Source of the DNA: Prevotellaceae bacterium UBA1726 | Lineage (GTDB): Bacteria; Bacteroidota; Bacteroidia; Bacteroidales; Bacteroidaceae | NCBI GenBank assembly: GCA_002316005.1 | Contig: DCIM01000063.1 | Span: 1 to 64,000, forward strand | Direction of reading: 5' to 3' | Length of the DNA: 64,000 nt | Shown: positions 1 through 8,127 of the stretch, in pieces | Position numbering within the stretch: the first letter of the stretch is position 1 | How the letters are laid out: each line of letters opens with the position of its first letter | Position numbers and translations under genes: made by a program | Notes under the pieces: generated by a model | The model's database searches: none | Told to the model about the DNA's origin: nothing | Seen by the model: only the letters and a program-made list of their open reading frames with translations

Positions 1-1085
1 GTGACGAAATCCTTCTCTTCAATGCTATTGAAGATGTTTATGTTCTCGCAGAAGGTATCAGGATCCTGCTTCTCATCGGTAACAGGAATCTGCTTAACAG
101 AAACAGAGAAGCCGAAGCGCATAGCCGCTTCACCAGACTTCATCACTCCAAGTATTCCTGGACCGAACTGCTCACCCTCCTTAGGTGGATCAGCATCGGG
201 AAGGAAGCACACATTCGATGCAGCACGTCTTAGGAGTTCGAAGTGCTCGTCAGTCCACGCAGTACCTAGTGTTGCTACCGAATTAATTGCTCCAATAGAC
301 TGCAGTCTCATGCAGTCAGGAGCGCCTTCCACAAGATACACCTTTTCCGTCTTGCCTGCTTCACGCCAAGCAGCATCAATGCCAAAGATGGATTTCGACT
401 TGTTGTATATCAGCGAGTCCGAAGAGTTCATGTACTTTGGTTTGCTATCATCGAGCACACGAGATGTAAAGCCAATGATGCGTTGCTGGCGGTCACGTAT
501 AGGAATGGTGATGCGACCATTAAAGAAATCATATCCACCACGGTTACGCAGATGCAGAGCATCAGCCACTTCCTCTGAAATATAGCTGTCATCCACTATA
601 CGAGCATCTTTCGGACAATAGCCTATACCGATCTGAGTACAATATCGTTCACCCCAACGATGGTAAGCGTAATCCCTTGCAGCTTTGTTCTCAGGAAGGT
701 GTAGCTGCTTGACATATTCCTTTGAGATGAAATCATTGGCAATCCACATTGCCTCACGAAGCTTATATTCCTGCTCCTCCTGGGCAGTAGGAATACGCTC
801 CTTGATTTCGATGTTATATTTCTTTGCCAGCACACGCAGTGCCTCAGGGTAGGTGAGGTTTTCATGTCTCATCAGGAAACCTACGCTATTACCCTGTTCT
901 CCACATCCGAAGCATTTGAATGTGCCGGATTTAGGGAACACTGTGAATGATGGTGTATTCTCGGAGTGGAACGGACAGCAAGCCACATAGTTTATGCCAC
1001 GTTTCTTCAATGTGACATAATCACTGACGACCTCCTTGATGTCCGCTCGGTCGAGAATTTTATCAATAGTATCTTGTGGTATCAT
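1..1085 (-). CDS. DnaG-like primase, C-terminus beyond the window
   Basis: The reading frame starts at an ATG (1085-1083, protein MIPQDTIDKILDRADIKEVV) and runs without a stop to position 1, so 361 residues are visible. The N-terminus has a CHC2 zinc finger (CCPFHSENTPSF, then FKCFGCGEQG; roughly residues 35-70). The middle resembles the primase catalytic core (GRITIPIRDRQQRIIGFTSR, PKYMNSSDS). A TOPRIM domain follows, with the acidic motif VYLVEGAPDCMRL and a later DAD (FLPDADPP). The product would make RNA primers for element replication. It sits in a mobile element with an ORF6N protein and differs from the usual chromosomal DnaG in spacing around the TOPRIM motifs, so an element-borne paralogue is the best call. 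A helicase or other C-terminal domain cannot be excluded. Confidence 0.88.
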   Translation of the reverse strand, partial: MIPQDTIDKILDRADIKEVVSDYVTLKKRGINYVACCPFHSENTPSFTVFPKSGTFKCFGCGEQGNSVGFLMRHENLTYPEALRVLAKKYNIEIKERIPTAQEEQEYKLREAMWIANDFISKEYVKQLHLPENKAARDYAYHRWGERYCTQIGIGYCPKDARIVDDSYISEEVADALHLRNRGGYDFFNGRITIPIRDRQQRIIGFTSRVLDDSKPKYMNSSDSLIYNKSKSIFGIDAAWREAGKTEKVYLVEGAPDCMRLQSIGAINSVATLGTAWTDEHFELLRRAASNVCFLPDADPPKEGEQFGPGILGVMKSGEAAMRFGFSVSVKQIPVTDEKQDPDTFCENINIFNSIEEKDFV

Positions 1086-1098
1086 ACCCTACAAATTA

Positions 1099-1305
1099 TT
1101 AGCCATACAACTTGATGAAACGGTTGACGCATTTGTCAACCAGCCAGTGCACAGCATTTTCGTCTTCTTCCTCGAAGAACAATGTAATAGTTCTCAGTTC
1201 TTCAATCTTTGAGCCAACAGTAATGTCGATAGGTAGAGAGTGCTCCATTTGCATTTCTACCATCCATGCCGCAATCTTTGGCTGAACCGCTAATTCTTTT
1301 TTCAT
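1099..1305 (-). CDS. Small protein of unknown function in the mobile element
   Basis: A 68-residue ORF between the ORF6N gene and the primase. Its start overlaps the end of the ORF6N gene by 4 bp (ATGA type) and it ends 13 bp before the primase start, so it is almost certainly co-transcribed and translationally coupled. The protein is mixed helical with an acidic stretch (FFEEEDENAVHWLVDKC). No domain, signal peptide or membrane segment is visible. The position suggests a replication or regulatory accessory factor; that is inference only. Confidence 0.6.
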   Translation of the reverse strand: MKKELAVQPKIAAWMVEMQMEHSLPIDITVGSKIEELRTITLFFEEEDENAVHWLVDKCVNRFIKLYG

Positions 1306-1859
1306 TCTTTGTCCTTTCTAATCACTTTGTGCTTTATCTTGACTACAGCGAGATTCAGCTCAATCTCTGTCTCTATGGCTTTGGTAGTGAGATTCTGGCC
1401 GATGACTTCTGCCATAAGTTCTCCTGAACGCTGAAGGAGATCTTTCTGCTTGTCACCGCCATCGGTCTCGTTCTGGAGGGACTCCATAGTACGAGCCATA
1501 TCTCTTACCATAGCAAAAGTGTCAATGATAGCGATTGTTGTCTGAACAGCTTGCTTTGACTTTAGTATAGTCGCAAGCATATAAAGACCGCGCTCTGTAA
1601 AAGCAGTAGGAAGGAACTGGCTGAACTTCAATTTCTTAAGGTGGTCAAAATTTTTGACCACCTCCTCCTTCTCGAAAATATCAACTTCGATAAGGTAGCC
1701 TTCAGGGAATTTCTCAGGGTTGTTCTTGACAGCCTGGTTTATTTCCTTTGTCTTTACACCATAAAGTGCTGCCACGTCGCAGTCAAGAAGCACTTTCTGA
1801 CCACGTATTTCTATAACTCTTGACTCAACGTCCTGAGTCGTGATGATTTCATTTGCCAT
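1302..1859 (-). CDS. ORF6N-domain DNA-binding protein
   Basis: 185 residues. The N-terminal ~100 residues carry the ORF6N signature (VIEIRGQKVLLDCDVAALYG, then KEINQAVKNNPEKFPEGYL and LPTAFTERGLYMLATILKS). In phages and integrated elements this domain goes with KilA-N/antirepressor-type proteins and is thought to bind DNA. The C-terminal ~70 residues are predicted mainly helical and unassigned. The gene is tightly coupled to the 68-aa gene and the primase downstream, so a role in controlling or supporting element replication is likely. ORF6N proteins are common in Bacteroidales mobile DNA. Confidence 0.85.
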   Translation of the reverse strand: MANEIITTQDVESRVIEIRGQKVLLDCDVAALYGVKTKEINQAVKNNPEKFPEGYLIEVDIFEKEEVVKNFDHLKKLKFSQFLPTAFTERGLYMLATILKSKQAVQTTIAIIDTFAMVRDMARTMESLQNETDGGDKQKDLLQRSGELMAEVIGQNLTTKAIETEIELNLAVVKIKHKVIRKDKE

Positions 1860-1946
1860 ATTATATATATAAATAAGGAGTAAATAAATGCCACCATGGA
1901 CCAGCCTCCCGGACAGTCCATGCTGGACTTAGCTGATATTCAATGT

Positions 1947-2342
1947 TCAGCCTCTCTGAATAGGAATGTTCAGAAGTTGACTGTTTAATTCTCGCAGTGA
2001 GATGAAGATACGTGAACCTTTCTTCTCGAACTGCAGTTGACCTCTATGCTTTCGCTGATAGATTGCCATCTCAGACAATCCTGTGAGTGCAGAAAGCTGT
2101 GATACAGTAAGCGGAATGCTTACCTTTTCCATTTCTTCACTGATTATTCTCTGCGCTTCATTGGAGAAGCATTCTTCGAGAATAGGTTTGAACTCTTTTG
2201 AATCGCAGACAATCTCTTTGATTTTTCTGACGATATATTCATGAAGTGAGCGATCGATTCTTGTCTCACATATTGCACGGAAGTCGGCATTGAGCTGCTT
2301 CAGTACCATTTGAATGATGTAATTTAAGTCTGCTTGTCTCAT
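1947..2342 (-). CDS. HTH (excisionase/MerR-like) DNA-binding protein
   Basis: 131 residues. The N-terminal two thirds are helical and unassigned. The C-terminal ~45 residues look like a winged HTH of the excisionase or MerR type: LTVSQLSALTGLSEMAIYQR for the helix pair and KKGSRIFISLRELNSQL for the wing and following helix. The start overlaps the end of the upstream gene at 2339-2342, so the two are translationally coupled. It could be an excisionase/directionality factor or an element regulator. Nothing visible separates these options. Confidence 0.68.
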   Translation of the reverse strand: MRQADLNYIIQMVLKQLNADFRAICETRIDRSLHEYIVRKIKEIVCDSKEFKPILEECFSNEAQRIISEEMEKVSIPLTVSQLSALTGLSEMAIYQRKHRGQLQFEKKGSRIFISLRELNSQLLNIPIQRG

Positions 2343-2911
2343 ATTATTCCGGATGCTCTATTGATTGTTGCTTCAACTCTTAGAATATTTGCTTCAGTCA
2401 CGAAAGTAGATGTCAGGAAGATGCCTTTGTCGAATCCTTCTTGTCTGTTCCACCTTGACATGGCAGTTCGTATGGATTTCATCTCCTTGACATCTTTAAC
2501 AAGACAGATCTTTGTCTCATGAAGAAAGAAGGTGCGGAACCAGTCCATGGGCGACTCAACTGTCACCGCCTTGGCAAGCCACAACTTTATATTGGTGGCA
2601 GCAGCCTTTTGTCTGGCGGTCTCGGAACGTAGAGCCGCAGACTTGGGCGGACATTTGAGCTTACGCGCGTACTTTCTTACATAGTCTTCCGAAACGCTTT
2701 CGAACATCAGCAGAGAAGCGATGTTCCTCTTTACAGCCTTTTGGATTGCGGGATCTGAAATGCCATCGAGCAATCCGGTGAGTCTCTTGGCTTGCTTCTG
2801 GTTCTCATGCTTAACCATGGCGGACAACTCCTCGGCTAATTCCTTGTTTGTCCTGTCCTGATAGTTGGCATATAACCAATTTTCTTGCTCACCATTCAGA
2901 ATTTTTCTCAT
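2339..2911 (-). CDS. Mobile-element protein of unknown function
   Basis: 190 residues, first gene of the leftward element operon. The N-terminus (LNGEQENWLYANYQDRTNKE) resembles the short HTH at the start of many phage proteins of the 'ewL..ny....neELa' type, which suggests DNA contact. The rest is basic and helical, with several KR-rich patches and no recognised catalytic motif. The gene overlaps the HTH gene downstream by 4 bp. A divergent promoter/operator region with an 18-bp palindrome lies about 50 bp upstream. Function is not recognised. Confidence 0.65.
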   Translation of the reverse strand: MRKILNGEQENWLYANYQDRTNKELAEELSAMVKHENQKQAKRLTGLLDGISDPAIQKAVKRNIASLLMFESVSEDYVRKYARKLKCPPKSAALRSETARQKAAATNIKLWLAKAVTVESPMDWFRTFFLHETKICLVKDVKEMKSIRTAMSRWNRQEGFDKGIFLTSTFVTEANILRVEATINRASGII

Positions 2912-2959
2912 ATTATGTTTTTTTATATGTAATTCTTTGGGTAATCCAATATTTTATAG

Positions 2960-2979
2960 TACCTTTGCGGTCGCAAAGG
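2960..2979 (+). promoter_or_regulatory. Promoter-like motif inside an 18-bp palindrome (probable operator)
   Basis: TACCTTTG (2960-2967) matches the Bacteroidetes -7 consensus TAnnTTTG on the plus strand. It overlaps a perfect palindrome, CCTTTGCG-GT-CGCAAAGG (2962-2979). The minus strand has a near match (TA, three bases, TTTG) pointing at the element operon. A repressor bound here could control transcription in both directions. Which protein binds is unknown; the ORF6N and HTH proteins are candidates. Confidence 0.5.
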
Positions 2980-3035
2980 ATAAGCCCTTAGCGAACAAAC
3001 AGGAACTATTTCTGTGAGCAAAGTTAGTGTTCAGA

Positions 3036-3054
3036 TGGGACACCATGAGTCCCA
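3036..3054. repeat. Short inverted repeat TGGGAC-N7-GTCCCA
   Basis: Perfect 6-bp arms separated by 7 bp within the non-coding end of the mobile element. It has operator-like size and symmetry and no T-tract, so it is not a terminator. Confidence 0.4.
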
Positions 3055-3232
3055 CCTAAAATAATTTTTCAGCTAAAAATCGAAAAGTGTTGACCTACTT
3101 TGACAACAAAGAAAGATTTAACATTCGATAACAGAAGTAAAGACTGTAAAAAAGCAGAATTAAGTGTAATTCATGCATAAATCCGTTGATTTCGAAAGAT
3201 TGAAGCGGAACAAAAATGTTGATTACAATAAC

Positions 3233-3277
3233 AAAAAAACACCCGAAACGGAGACCTTGCGGCATCCGAAACGGGTG
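3233..3277 (-). terminator. Rho-independent terminator, minus strand
   Basis: On the minus strand CACCCG pairs with CGGGTG around an inner CGG/CCG stem and is followed by seven T (plus-strand A at 3233-3239). No minus-strand gene lies directly upstream, so it may shield the element operon from transcripts entering from the chromosome side. Confidence 0.55.
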
Positions 3278-3442
3278 GGTTCAAAATGAGGATGGGGTCA
3301 TTTTCTACCACGCGTTCTACCAAAAACAAGTGGCTAGTAGAACATCCTACCTCATTATATCAATGAAAACGACCTAAGCGCCTATAGCTTAAGGTTTTAA
3401 CATGAAGATTGACAATTAAGACAAAATCGTATAAGTGCGGAA

Positions 3443-3463
3443 GGTTCAAGTCCCGTACGCACC
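3443..3463 (+). repeat. tRNA 3'-end fragment: attachment-site core
   Basis: GGTTCAAGTCCCGTACGCAC plus C has the T-loop (TTCAAGT), the 3' half of the T-stem (CCCGT) and the 3' acceptor strand of a tRNA. The bases to the left cannot form the 5' half of the T-stem, and no D-arm or anticodon arm exists upstream. It is therefore a partial copy created by site-specific integration, with the intact tRNA expected at the other end of the element. The isoacceptor cannot be named safely. Confidence 0.68.
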
Positions 3464-3467
3464 GCAG

Positions 3468-3493
3468 AAGACTGCTTTGAGGCAGTCTTTTTT
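3468..3493 (+). terminator. Terminator of the original tRNA gene
   Basis: AAGACTGC (3468-3475), loop TTTGAG, GCAGTCTT (3482-3489), then T-tract. It lies 5 bp after the tRNA 3'-end fragment, where a tRNA terminator would be, which supports 3443-3463 as the former end of a tRNA gene. Confidence 0.75.
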
Positions 3494-3546
3494 GTTTATT
3501 ACAAACAAGAAAAGAACCTAACGAGATACTACTAAAATCTATCCAT

Positions 3547-5595
3547 ATGCGAACATTCTTCAAAATAGTACTCATCATATTGACCACAATCATCGTTTTG
3601 ATGGGTGGTTTAGTTGCATTCATCCACCACGAGATAAGCGATGAGCAATTGCGCAAGCATGCTGAATCATTTCTTTCTGAGGCTCTCGGCACAGAAGTGA
3701 AACTTGAAGGTGCCCGACTTCATCCTTTTGAAAGCGAGATGGCAATCTACGGCCTTAATGTGAAGGATCTGCAGAAAGAGGATATGCTGCATATTGATAC
3801 TCTTGAGGCAACCGTCAATTTCTGGAAATTGTGGAAGAAGGAAGTGCTTGTATATGGTTTCAACTTGTCTGGCGCAAACGCTAATATATATAAGGTACGC
3901 AAGGATAGTGCTGCAAATTACCAGTTTGTTATTGACGCCATTCAATTCGTCGGCGAGAAGAAGGACGCTATCGATAAGAAGGATACAAAGAACCAACTAT
4001 ACTTCGATCTTCGCAAAGTAACAATCAATAGGACATCTGCCAAGTGGGATGTGCGTTCAGAAGATTCTTTGAATTGCGATGGACATAAAGAATTGGACCC
4101 CAACCACTTATGGATTGATAATCTCCATACAAGGGTTTCACTTCATGGCGGCGGTGCTCCAGGCAATTTCACAGGTAAGATGGATTTATTGGCTGTGAAC
4201 GAGCGAAACTCCGAAACGGCAATTACTCTTAAGGATATTGTGTTCAAGGGCAATGAGCGCAAGTTGGGCATTGGCGATATGGATTTCACCTATCAAGACA
4301 AACACCTTACAATAAAGGACTATTCGCTTGAAGGTTCAACACAGGGGACGGCCGATGTGCATCATCTTGTCATTAAGAATATCTATTTCAAAAATGGCAT
4401 AGGTGTACCTGTAACCCCTCGTCGTCCGATGGAGGGAGAATTTGATGGCGAGCATCTGGAACTTGAATTGAGTCTTGATGCTACGGCTTCATTGCTTTCT
4501 TCTGATTCGGTAGATATGAAAATCAATAGTCTGAAGGGTGTTGACAAGACTTCAGGGCTTCATATCGACAGCCTTTCGGTTGATGTCAATGGCACTCGTT
4601 TCCACCAGACAATGAACGATCTCTATGTCTGCTCAGGAAAAACAGAAGTCATCATCGACAGTGCCTCAATCAATCTGCCACGCTACGGAAAAGATAAGCG
4701 ACCATTATCGTTCGCTACTTCTGAGGTGAAAGTGAATGCTCTGCTCAAAGACATCGCCCGTCCATTCGGTCAGGCGTTAATCAACTTCACTACCCCACTC
4801 TTCGCCCGTTGCACTATTACAGGAGACGAGAAGCAGATAAAAATCCATAATGTCCACGCCTATAATGCCGACCACAGAGTTGATGTTCATGCCGACGGCG
4901 TAATGAATATTCCACAGAAGAAGGGCGAGCAAGTGTCGCTTAGATTCAATGTACACAAACTCAAGGCTGTTCGCGGTATTAAGGAGCAGATAATCTCGCA
5001 TTTCCCAATACAAGGCGATGCGATGAAATTCATTCGCGATTTAGGAGATATCAGTTTCCGTGGCACAGTTTATCTCCCATTCCGTCGTCAAGAGTTCAAG
5101 GGCGTTCTTGGTACTCGCTGGGGCGTATTTGATGTCAACATGAAGTTGAGTTCTATTGACTACAAGTTGAACGGAAGCCTCTCCACCCAGAAGTTCAATT
5201 TGGGTAAATACATTGGAAACGACAATATTGGCAATATATCAGTAATGGCGAATATCAGCGACCTCGACATCGCGAGCCCACAGATTGCCAAACTTATTCA
5301 TCGCAAGCAAGGACTGATTCCTACTTGTACACTTAGCGGTCGTGCTCGTGAAGCAAGTTACAAGGGCATCAAGATCAGAGATATCGACTTTAAGATTCAC
5401 AGCAACGGAAAGGCTGCCGACGGAAAACTGTGGGCAACTAACAAATGGGCCGATCTCTCTTGCGACTTCTCATTCACAGATCCAACGGACATAAAGAACA
5501 CGCTGAAAGTGAAGCCACACATCAAACTTCACAAGTTGAAGTTGTTTGAAAAGAAAAGCAAGAAAGACAAGACGAACAAGAAAGACAAAGAATAA
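3547..5595 (+). CDS. AsmA-family envelope protein
   Basis: 682 residues. It has an N-terminal membrane anchor (IVLIILTTIIVLMGGLVAFI) followed by the AsmA-like opening (HAESFLSEALGTEVKLEGAR, then LHPFESEMAIYGLNV). The rest is long, repetitive and beta-rich, as in AsmA/TamB-type bridge proteins that span the periplasm and are linked to lipid or outer-membrane protein traffic. It is much shorter than the TamB proteins usual in this phylum and ends in a very lysine-rich tail (KKSKKDKTNKKDKE) instead of a DUF490 barrel-docking end. It is a single-gene unit with its own terminator, the first chromosomal gene next to the attachment site. The family call is fairly safe; the substrate is unknown. Confidence 0.72.
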   Translation: MRTFFKIVLIILTTIIVLMGGLVAFIHHEISDEQLRKHAESFLSEALGTEVKLEGARLHPFESEMAIYGLNVKDLQKEDMLHIDTLEATVNFWKLWKKEVLVYGFNLSGANANIYKVRKDSAANYQFVIDAIQFVGEKKDAIDKKDTKNQLYFDLRKVTINRTSAKWDVRSEDSLNCDGHKELDPNHLWIDNLHTRVSLHGGGAPGNFTGKMDLLAVNERNSETAITLKDIVFKGNERKLGIGDMDFTYQDKHLTIKDYSLEGSTQGTADVHHLVIKNIYFKNGIGVPVTPRRPMEGEFDGEHLELELSLDATASLLSSDSVDMKINSLKGVDKTSGLHIDSLSVDVNGTRFHQTMNDLYVCSGKTEVIIDSASINLPRYGKDKRPLSFATSEVKVNALLKDIARPFGQALINFTTPLFARCTITGDEKQIKIHNVHAYNADHRVDVHADGVMNIPQKKGEQVSLRFNVHKLKAVRGIKEQIISHFPIQGDAMKFIRDLGDISFRGTVYLPFRRQEFKGVLGTRWGVFDVNMKLSSIDYKLNGSLSTQKFNLGKYIGNDNIGNISVMANISDLDIASPQIAKLIHRKQGLIPTCTLSGRAREASYKGIKIRDIDFKIHSNGKAADGKLWATNKWADLSCDFSFTDPTDIKNTLKVKPHIKLHKLKLFEKKSKKDKTNKKDKE

Positions 5596-5600
5596 AACGC

Positions 5601-5634
5601 AAAGAGGTGAACCGGCAATGGTCCACCTCTTTTT
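5601..5634 (+). terminator. Rho-independent terminator after the AsmA-like gene
   Basis: AAAGAGGTG and CACCTCTTT form the stem, with inner ACC/GGT pairs, followed by five T. It ends the plus-strand transcript before the convergent hydrolase gene. Confidence 0.8.
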
Positions 5635-5657
5635 ATATGCGTTATTATCAAACGAGA

Positions 5658-6404
5658 TTAATAGTCGTTCTTCTTAAAGAAATCAAGGATTATCTCGCCC
5701 ATCTTCGTGTTATGCCAGATATGCGAACCATGATCTTCGCCCGGAATAATCATCACCTCACCATTAGGAATATATTCGGCAATCATACGAGTGTGCTTCT
5801 CGAGAATAAGATCGTTCTCTCCACCACAAATCAATGCTGGACATTTGATTTTCTCCATATCAGCCTTGGTCATGTTTGGTTCATCGTACATCATCTGAAC
5901 CAATGGCGAACGCTCTGCATCCTCATCGCCAAATATCTCCTTGAATATCTTTTCATCAAGGGCACCTGTGGCTGTAATGTTTGCACCGCTGGTCACAAGA
6001 AGCGAACAAGTGCCTGGATGCATTGACTCAAGTTCGAGGGCAATGATACCACCGTCACTCCATCCGAAAACGGCAGGTTTATCCAAACCTTTTGCCTTGA
6101 TAAAAGCGTAAGTATCCTCAGCCATATCCTTATAGTGATACTCCTTCAAAGGCTCGTTTGCCCCCTGTCCACGCGAATCCAAAGCATAGACAAGATAACC
6201 AGCCTGAGCCAACTGACGGGTTGTTGTCTCAAGATCGTTATGACTACCGCCATTACCATGAATCAATATTACGGCTTTGCCTTTTCCCTCGCAGGCATAG
6301 AACAGTTTCTGGCCATTCACCTCAATCGTATCAGTATAACTCTGATACTTACCGCAACTGGCAAAAATCAATCCCGACAGACACATAAGAATCAGTTTCT
6401 TCAT
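5658..6404 (-). CDS. Alpha/beta-hydrolase lipoprotein
   Basis: 248 residues. The N-terminus is a lipoprotein signal (LSGLIFASC, lipid Cys at about residue 17). The rest is a full alpha/beta hydrolase: oxyanion-hole motif HGNGGS, nucleophile elbow GWSDGG, acid in the GGENDL segment and catalytic His in GEDHGSH. Known relatives are esterases and peptidase-like hydrolases; the substrate cannot be read from sequence. It lies 7 bp after the tandem esterase gene and is probably the last gene of an operon with it and the inositol-phosphatase-family gene. Confidence 0.82.
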   Translation of the reverse strand: MKKLILMCLSGLIFASCGKYQSYTDTIEVNGQKLFYACEGKGKAVILIHGNGGSHNDLETTTRQLAQAGYLVYALDSRGQGANEPLKEYHYKDMAEDTYAFIKAKGLDKPAVFGWSDGGIIALELESMHPGTCSLLVTSGANITATGALDEKIFKEIFGDEDAERSPLVQMMYDEPNMTKADMEKIKCPALICGGENDLILEKHTRMIAEYIPNGEVMIIPGEDHGSHIWHNTKMGEIILDFFKKNDY

Positions 6405-6411
6405 AATTTCA

Positions 6412-8127
6412 CTACTTAATTTGGTTACTTACATACTCGCCAATACGCTCAAGATAGTTGTAACTACCTGTGCCTGGCGAAGCCTTATACTGGAAACAAT
6501 GATTACGCTTACAGAGGATATGGAGTTCACACTGAACACCTATGCTACGCATCTTTTCCCAACAGCGAACAGAATTCATCGATGCCCACACATCTTCGTC
6601 ACCATGTATGAAAATCATTGGTGCAGTCTGCTTGTCGAACGAGAATTCAGGTACGAGCACGGCATCATCGGCAGTACCGCTTGTTGTGTTAGGATCCATT
6701 GCACCATCGGTCAAGGCGTAGGCAGGATATATACCAATGCCCCACTGTACATTGCAAGGCAAATTATCAATATCGTCGATAGGCCAATACGACTGGTGCA
6801 TTGACGAAGTGACGCCCATGAGAGTGAGATGACCGCCGGCCGAACTTCCCATAATACCAATCTTGTTTGGATCCAATCCACGACTCTCAGCCTCACTACG
6901 CACAATACGAATGCAACGCTGAAGGTCCTGCCAAGCGGTAGTGTGCTTTGCCAATCCCTTTGGACGAGGAGTGCGATACTTCATTGTGACGACGGTCATG
7001 CCTTGTTCGTTCAGATAACGACGAGCCGGTGCCACCTCAAAACTCTCAGGACCATTACCCTCATAACTACCACCCGAATAGATAATCTGTATTGCCTTCG
7101 TCTTCAGAGTCTTAGGCATATGCCATTCCAGATATGGCTCACACTGATGATCCTGTGCATCTGGCATCTTTCCTTCTGGCCAGATGTTCTCCTTTATATA
7201 TTCTGCACGGGCATCATCGTTTGGATAACGACTCATCAGTTCAACCTCAGGTTCAAGGTCACCAAGTATTCCCATCTGTCGCATGAACTCCACGCCTCGA
7301 TCGAAGCCAAGAGCACCATGACCTTGGTTTGGATAAAGGTGCAACTCTGCCGGAATCTTCATCTTGCGCAACTGACGGAACACCTCAGTCGAACCAATTG
7401 GCGACCAAATATCCGCACCACCATGATGAAGGCACATCGGACAAGTCTTCTCGTCGAAACGGAAACATTTGCTCATCTCAACATCTATGCCGTAGCCTTG
7501 GCGAGTGGAAGGAGTGCCCTTCTCACCATCGGTTGTCACATAGGCAGGGGCATTCACAATAGCCCAGTTGATATGGCAAGGAATAGAATCGAGTTTATCC
7601 ACAGGAGTATAAGCGCGTGTCTGCGAACTTGTGGCGAGCATCAGAGCAAGGTGCGAACCTGCCGACATGCTGATAGTACCGATTTTCTCAGGGTCATAGC
7701 CACGCTTCTTTGCCTCGTTGCGAACCATACGAACTGCTCGCTGACCGTCTTCCCATGCCGATTGGTAGATATCAAGGCCTACAGGACGAGGTGTACGATA
7801 AACAAAGTTCACACACTGAATGCCGAGGGCAGTCAGTCGTTCGTGCCACATCTTTATCAATCCCACATCGCAGCACACTTCATAACTGCCACCGCTGATG
7901 AGAATCATACAAGTGCCGTTAGGATTCTGCGGTTTCTCAAACCATTCCAGATAAGCCACGCGGTGTTTGTCGGCATTGAAGTCAGGTTGTTCAGCTTCAT
8001 CGGTCATTGCTGCAATTTGATGACTTTGTGCATCAGGCATCTTGCCTTTTGGCCAAACGAGTTCTCTCTCCCATGCCATCAGGCTAAAGGAATAGAGCAA
8101 ACAAAGGATTGTCAGTAGTTGTCTCAT
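6412..8127 (-). CDS. Secreted protein with two tandem esterase domains
   Basis: 571 residues with a signal peptide (LTILCLLYSFSLMAW). Two alpha/beta-hydrolase domains follow, each opening with nearly the same segment: WPKGKMPDAQSHQ (about residue 24) and WPEGKMPDAQDHQ (about residue 317). Domain 1 has GGSYEV, the elbow SMSAGSH, GGADIW and NQGHG; domain 2 has GGSYEG, GSSAGGH, GDEDVW and RNHCF. Both therefore keep oxyanion, Ser, Asp and His positions, although the first elbow has Ser where GxSxG has Gly. The family is that of BD-FAE/acetyl-esterase-like enzymes acting on acylated plant sugars. The start overlaps the stop of the upstream gene (ATGA). Substrate is inferred only. Confidence 0.82.
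   Translation of the reverse strand: MRQLLTILCLLYSFSLMAWERELVWPKGKMPDAQSHQIAAMTDEAEQPDFNADKHRVAYLEWFEKPQNPNGTCMILISGGSYEVCCDVGLIKMWHERLTALGIQCVNFVYRTPRPVGLDIYQSAWEDGQRAVRMVRNEAKKRGYDPEKIGTISMSAGSHLALMLATSSQTRAYTPVDKLDSIPCHINWAIVNAPAYVTTDGEKGTPSTRQGYGIDVEMSKCFRFDEKTCPMCLHHGGADIWSPIGSTEVFRQLRKMKIPAELHLYPNQGHGALGFDRGVEFMRQMGILGDLEPEVELMSRYPNDDARAEYIKENIWPEGKMPDAQDHQCEPYLEWHMPKTLKTKAIQIIYSGGSYEGNGPESFEVAPARRYLNEQGMTVVTMKYRTPRPKGLAKHTTAWQDLQRCIRIVRSEAESRGLDPNKIGIMGSSAGGHLTLMGVTSSMHQSYWPIDDIDNLPCNVQWGIGIYPAYALTDGAMDPNTTSGTADDAVLVPEFSFDKQTAPMIFIHGDEDVWASMNSVRCWEKMRSIGVQCELHILCKRNHCFQYKASPGTGSYNYLERIGEYVSNQIK

Larger units (their letters stand above)
1..3463. mobile_element. Right end of an integrated mobile element (tRNA-targeted)
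   Basis: Five minus-strand genes of accessory type (primase, ORF6N protein, HTH protein, two unknowns) are followed by about 500 bp of AT-rich non-coding DNA. The block ends at a 21-bp tRNA 3'-end copy (3443-3463) that has no tRNA body in front of it and is followed by an intact terminator. This is the usual picture of the distal attachment repeat left when an integrase uses a tRNA 3' end. The integrase, the complete tRNA and the other boundary lie to the left of the window. Phage, integrative conjugative element or satellite cannot be told apart from what is visible. Confidence 0.72.
2912..3546. other. Gene-free control and attachment region
   Basis: A 635-bp stretch without a credible gene. 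It holds an 18-bp palindrome with a promoter-like motif (2960-2979), a 6-bp-arm inverted repeat (3036-3054), a minus-strand terminator (3233-3277), the tRNA-derived attachment core (3443-3463) and its terminator (3468-3493). The stretches in between are AT-rich with no coding signal. Confidence 0.7.

Noticed and set aside
3421..3470. Possible complete tRNA gene
   Set aside because: Only the T-loop, 3' T-stem and acceptor 3' strand are present; no D-arm, anticodon arm or 5' acceptor strand exists upstream.
3360..3996. Two minus-strand frames of about 110 residues opposite the AsmA-like gene
   Set aside because: Fully antisense to a well-supported gene, with no domain, signal or promoter.
6829..8118. 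429-codon plus-strand frame opposite the tandem esterase gene
   Set aside because: Long only because of the base composition of the opposite gene; His/Thr/Cys-rich, no domain, while the minus-strand frame has full catalytic motifs.
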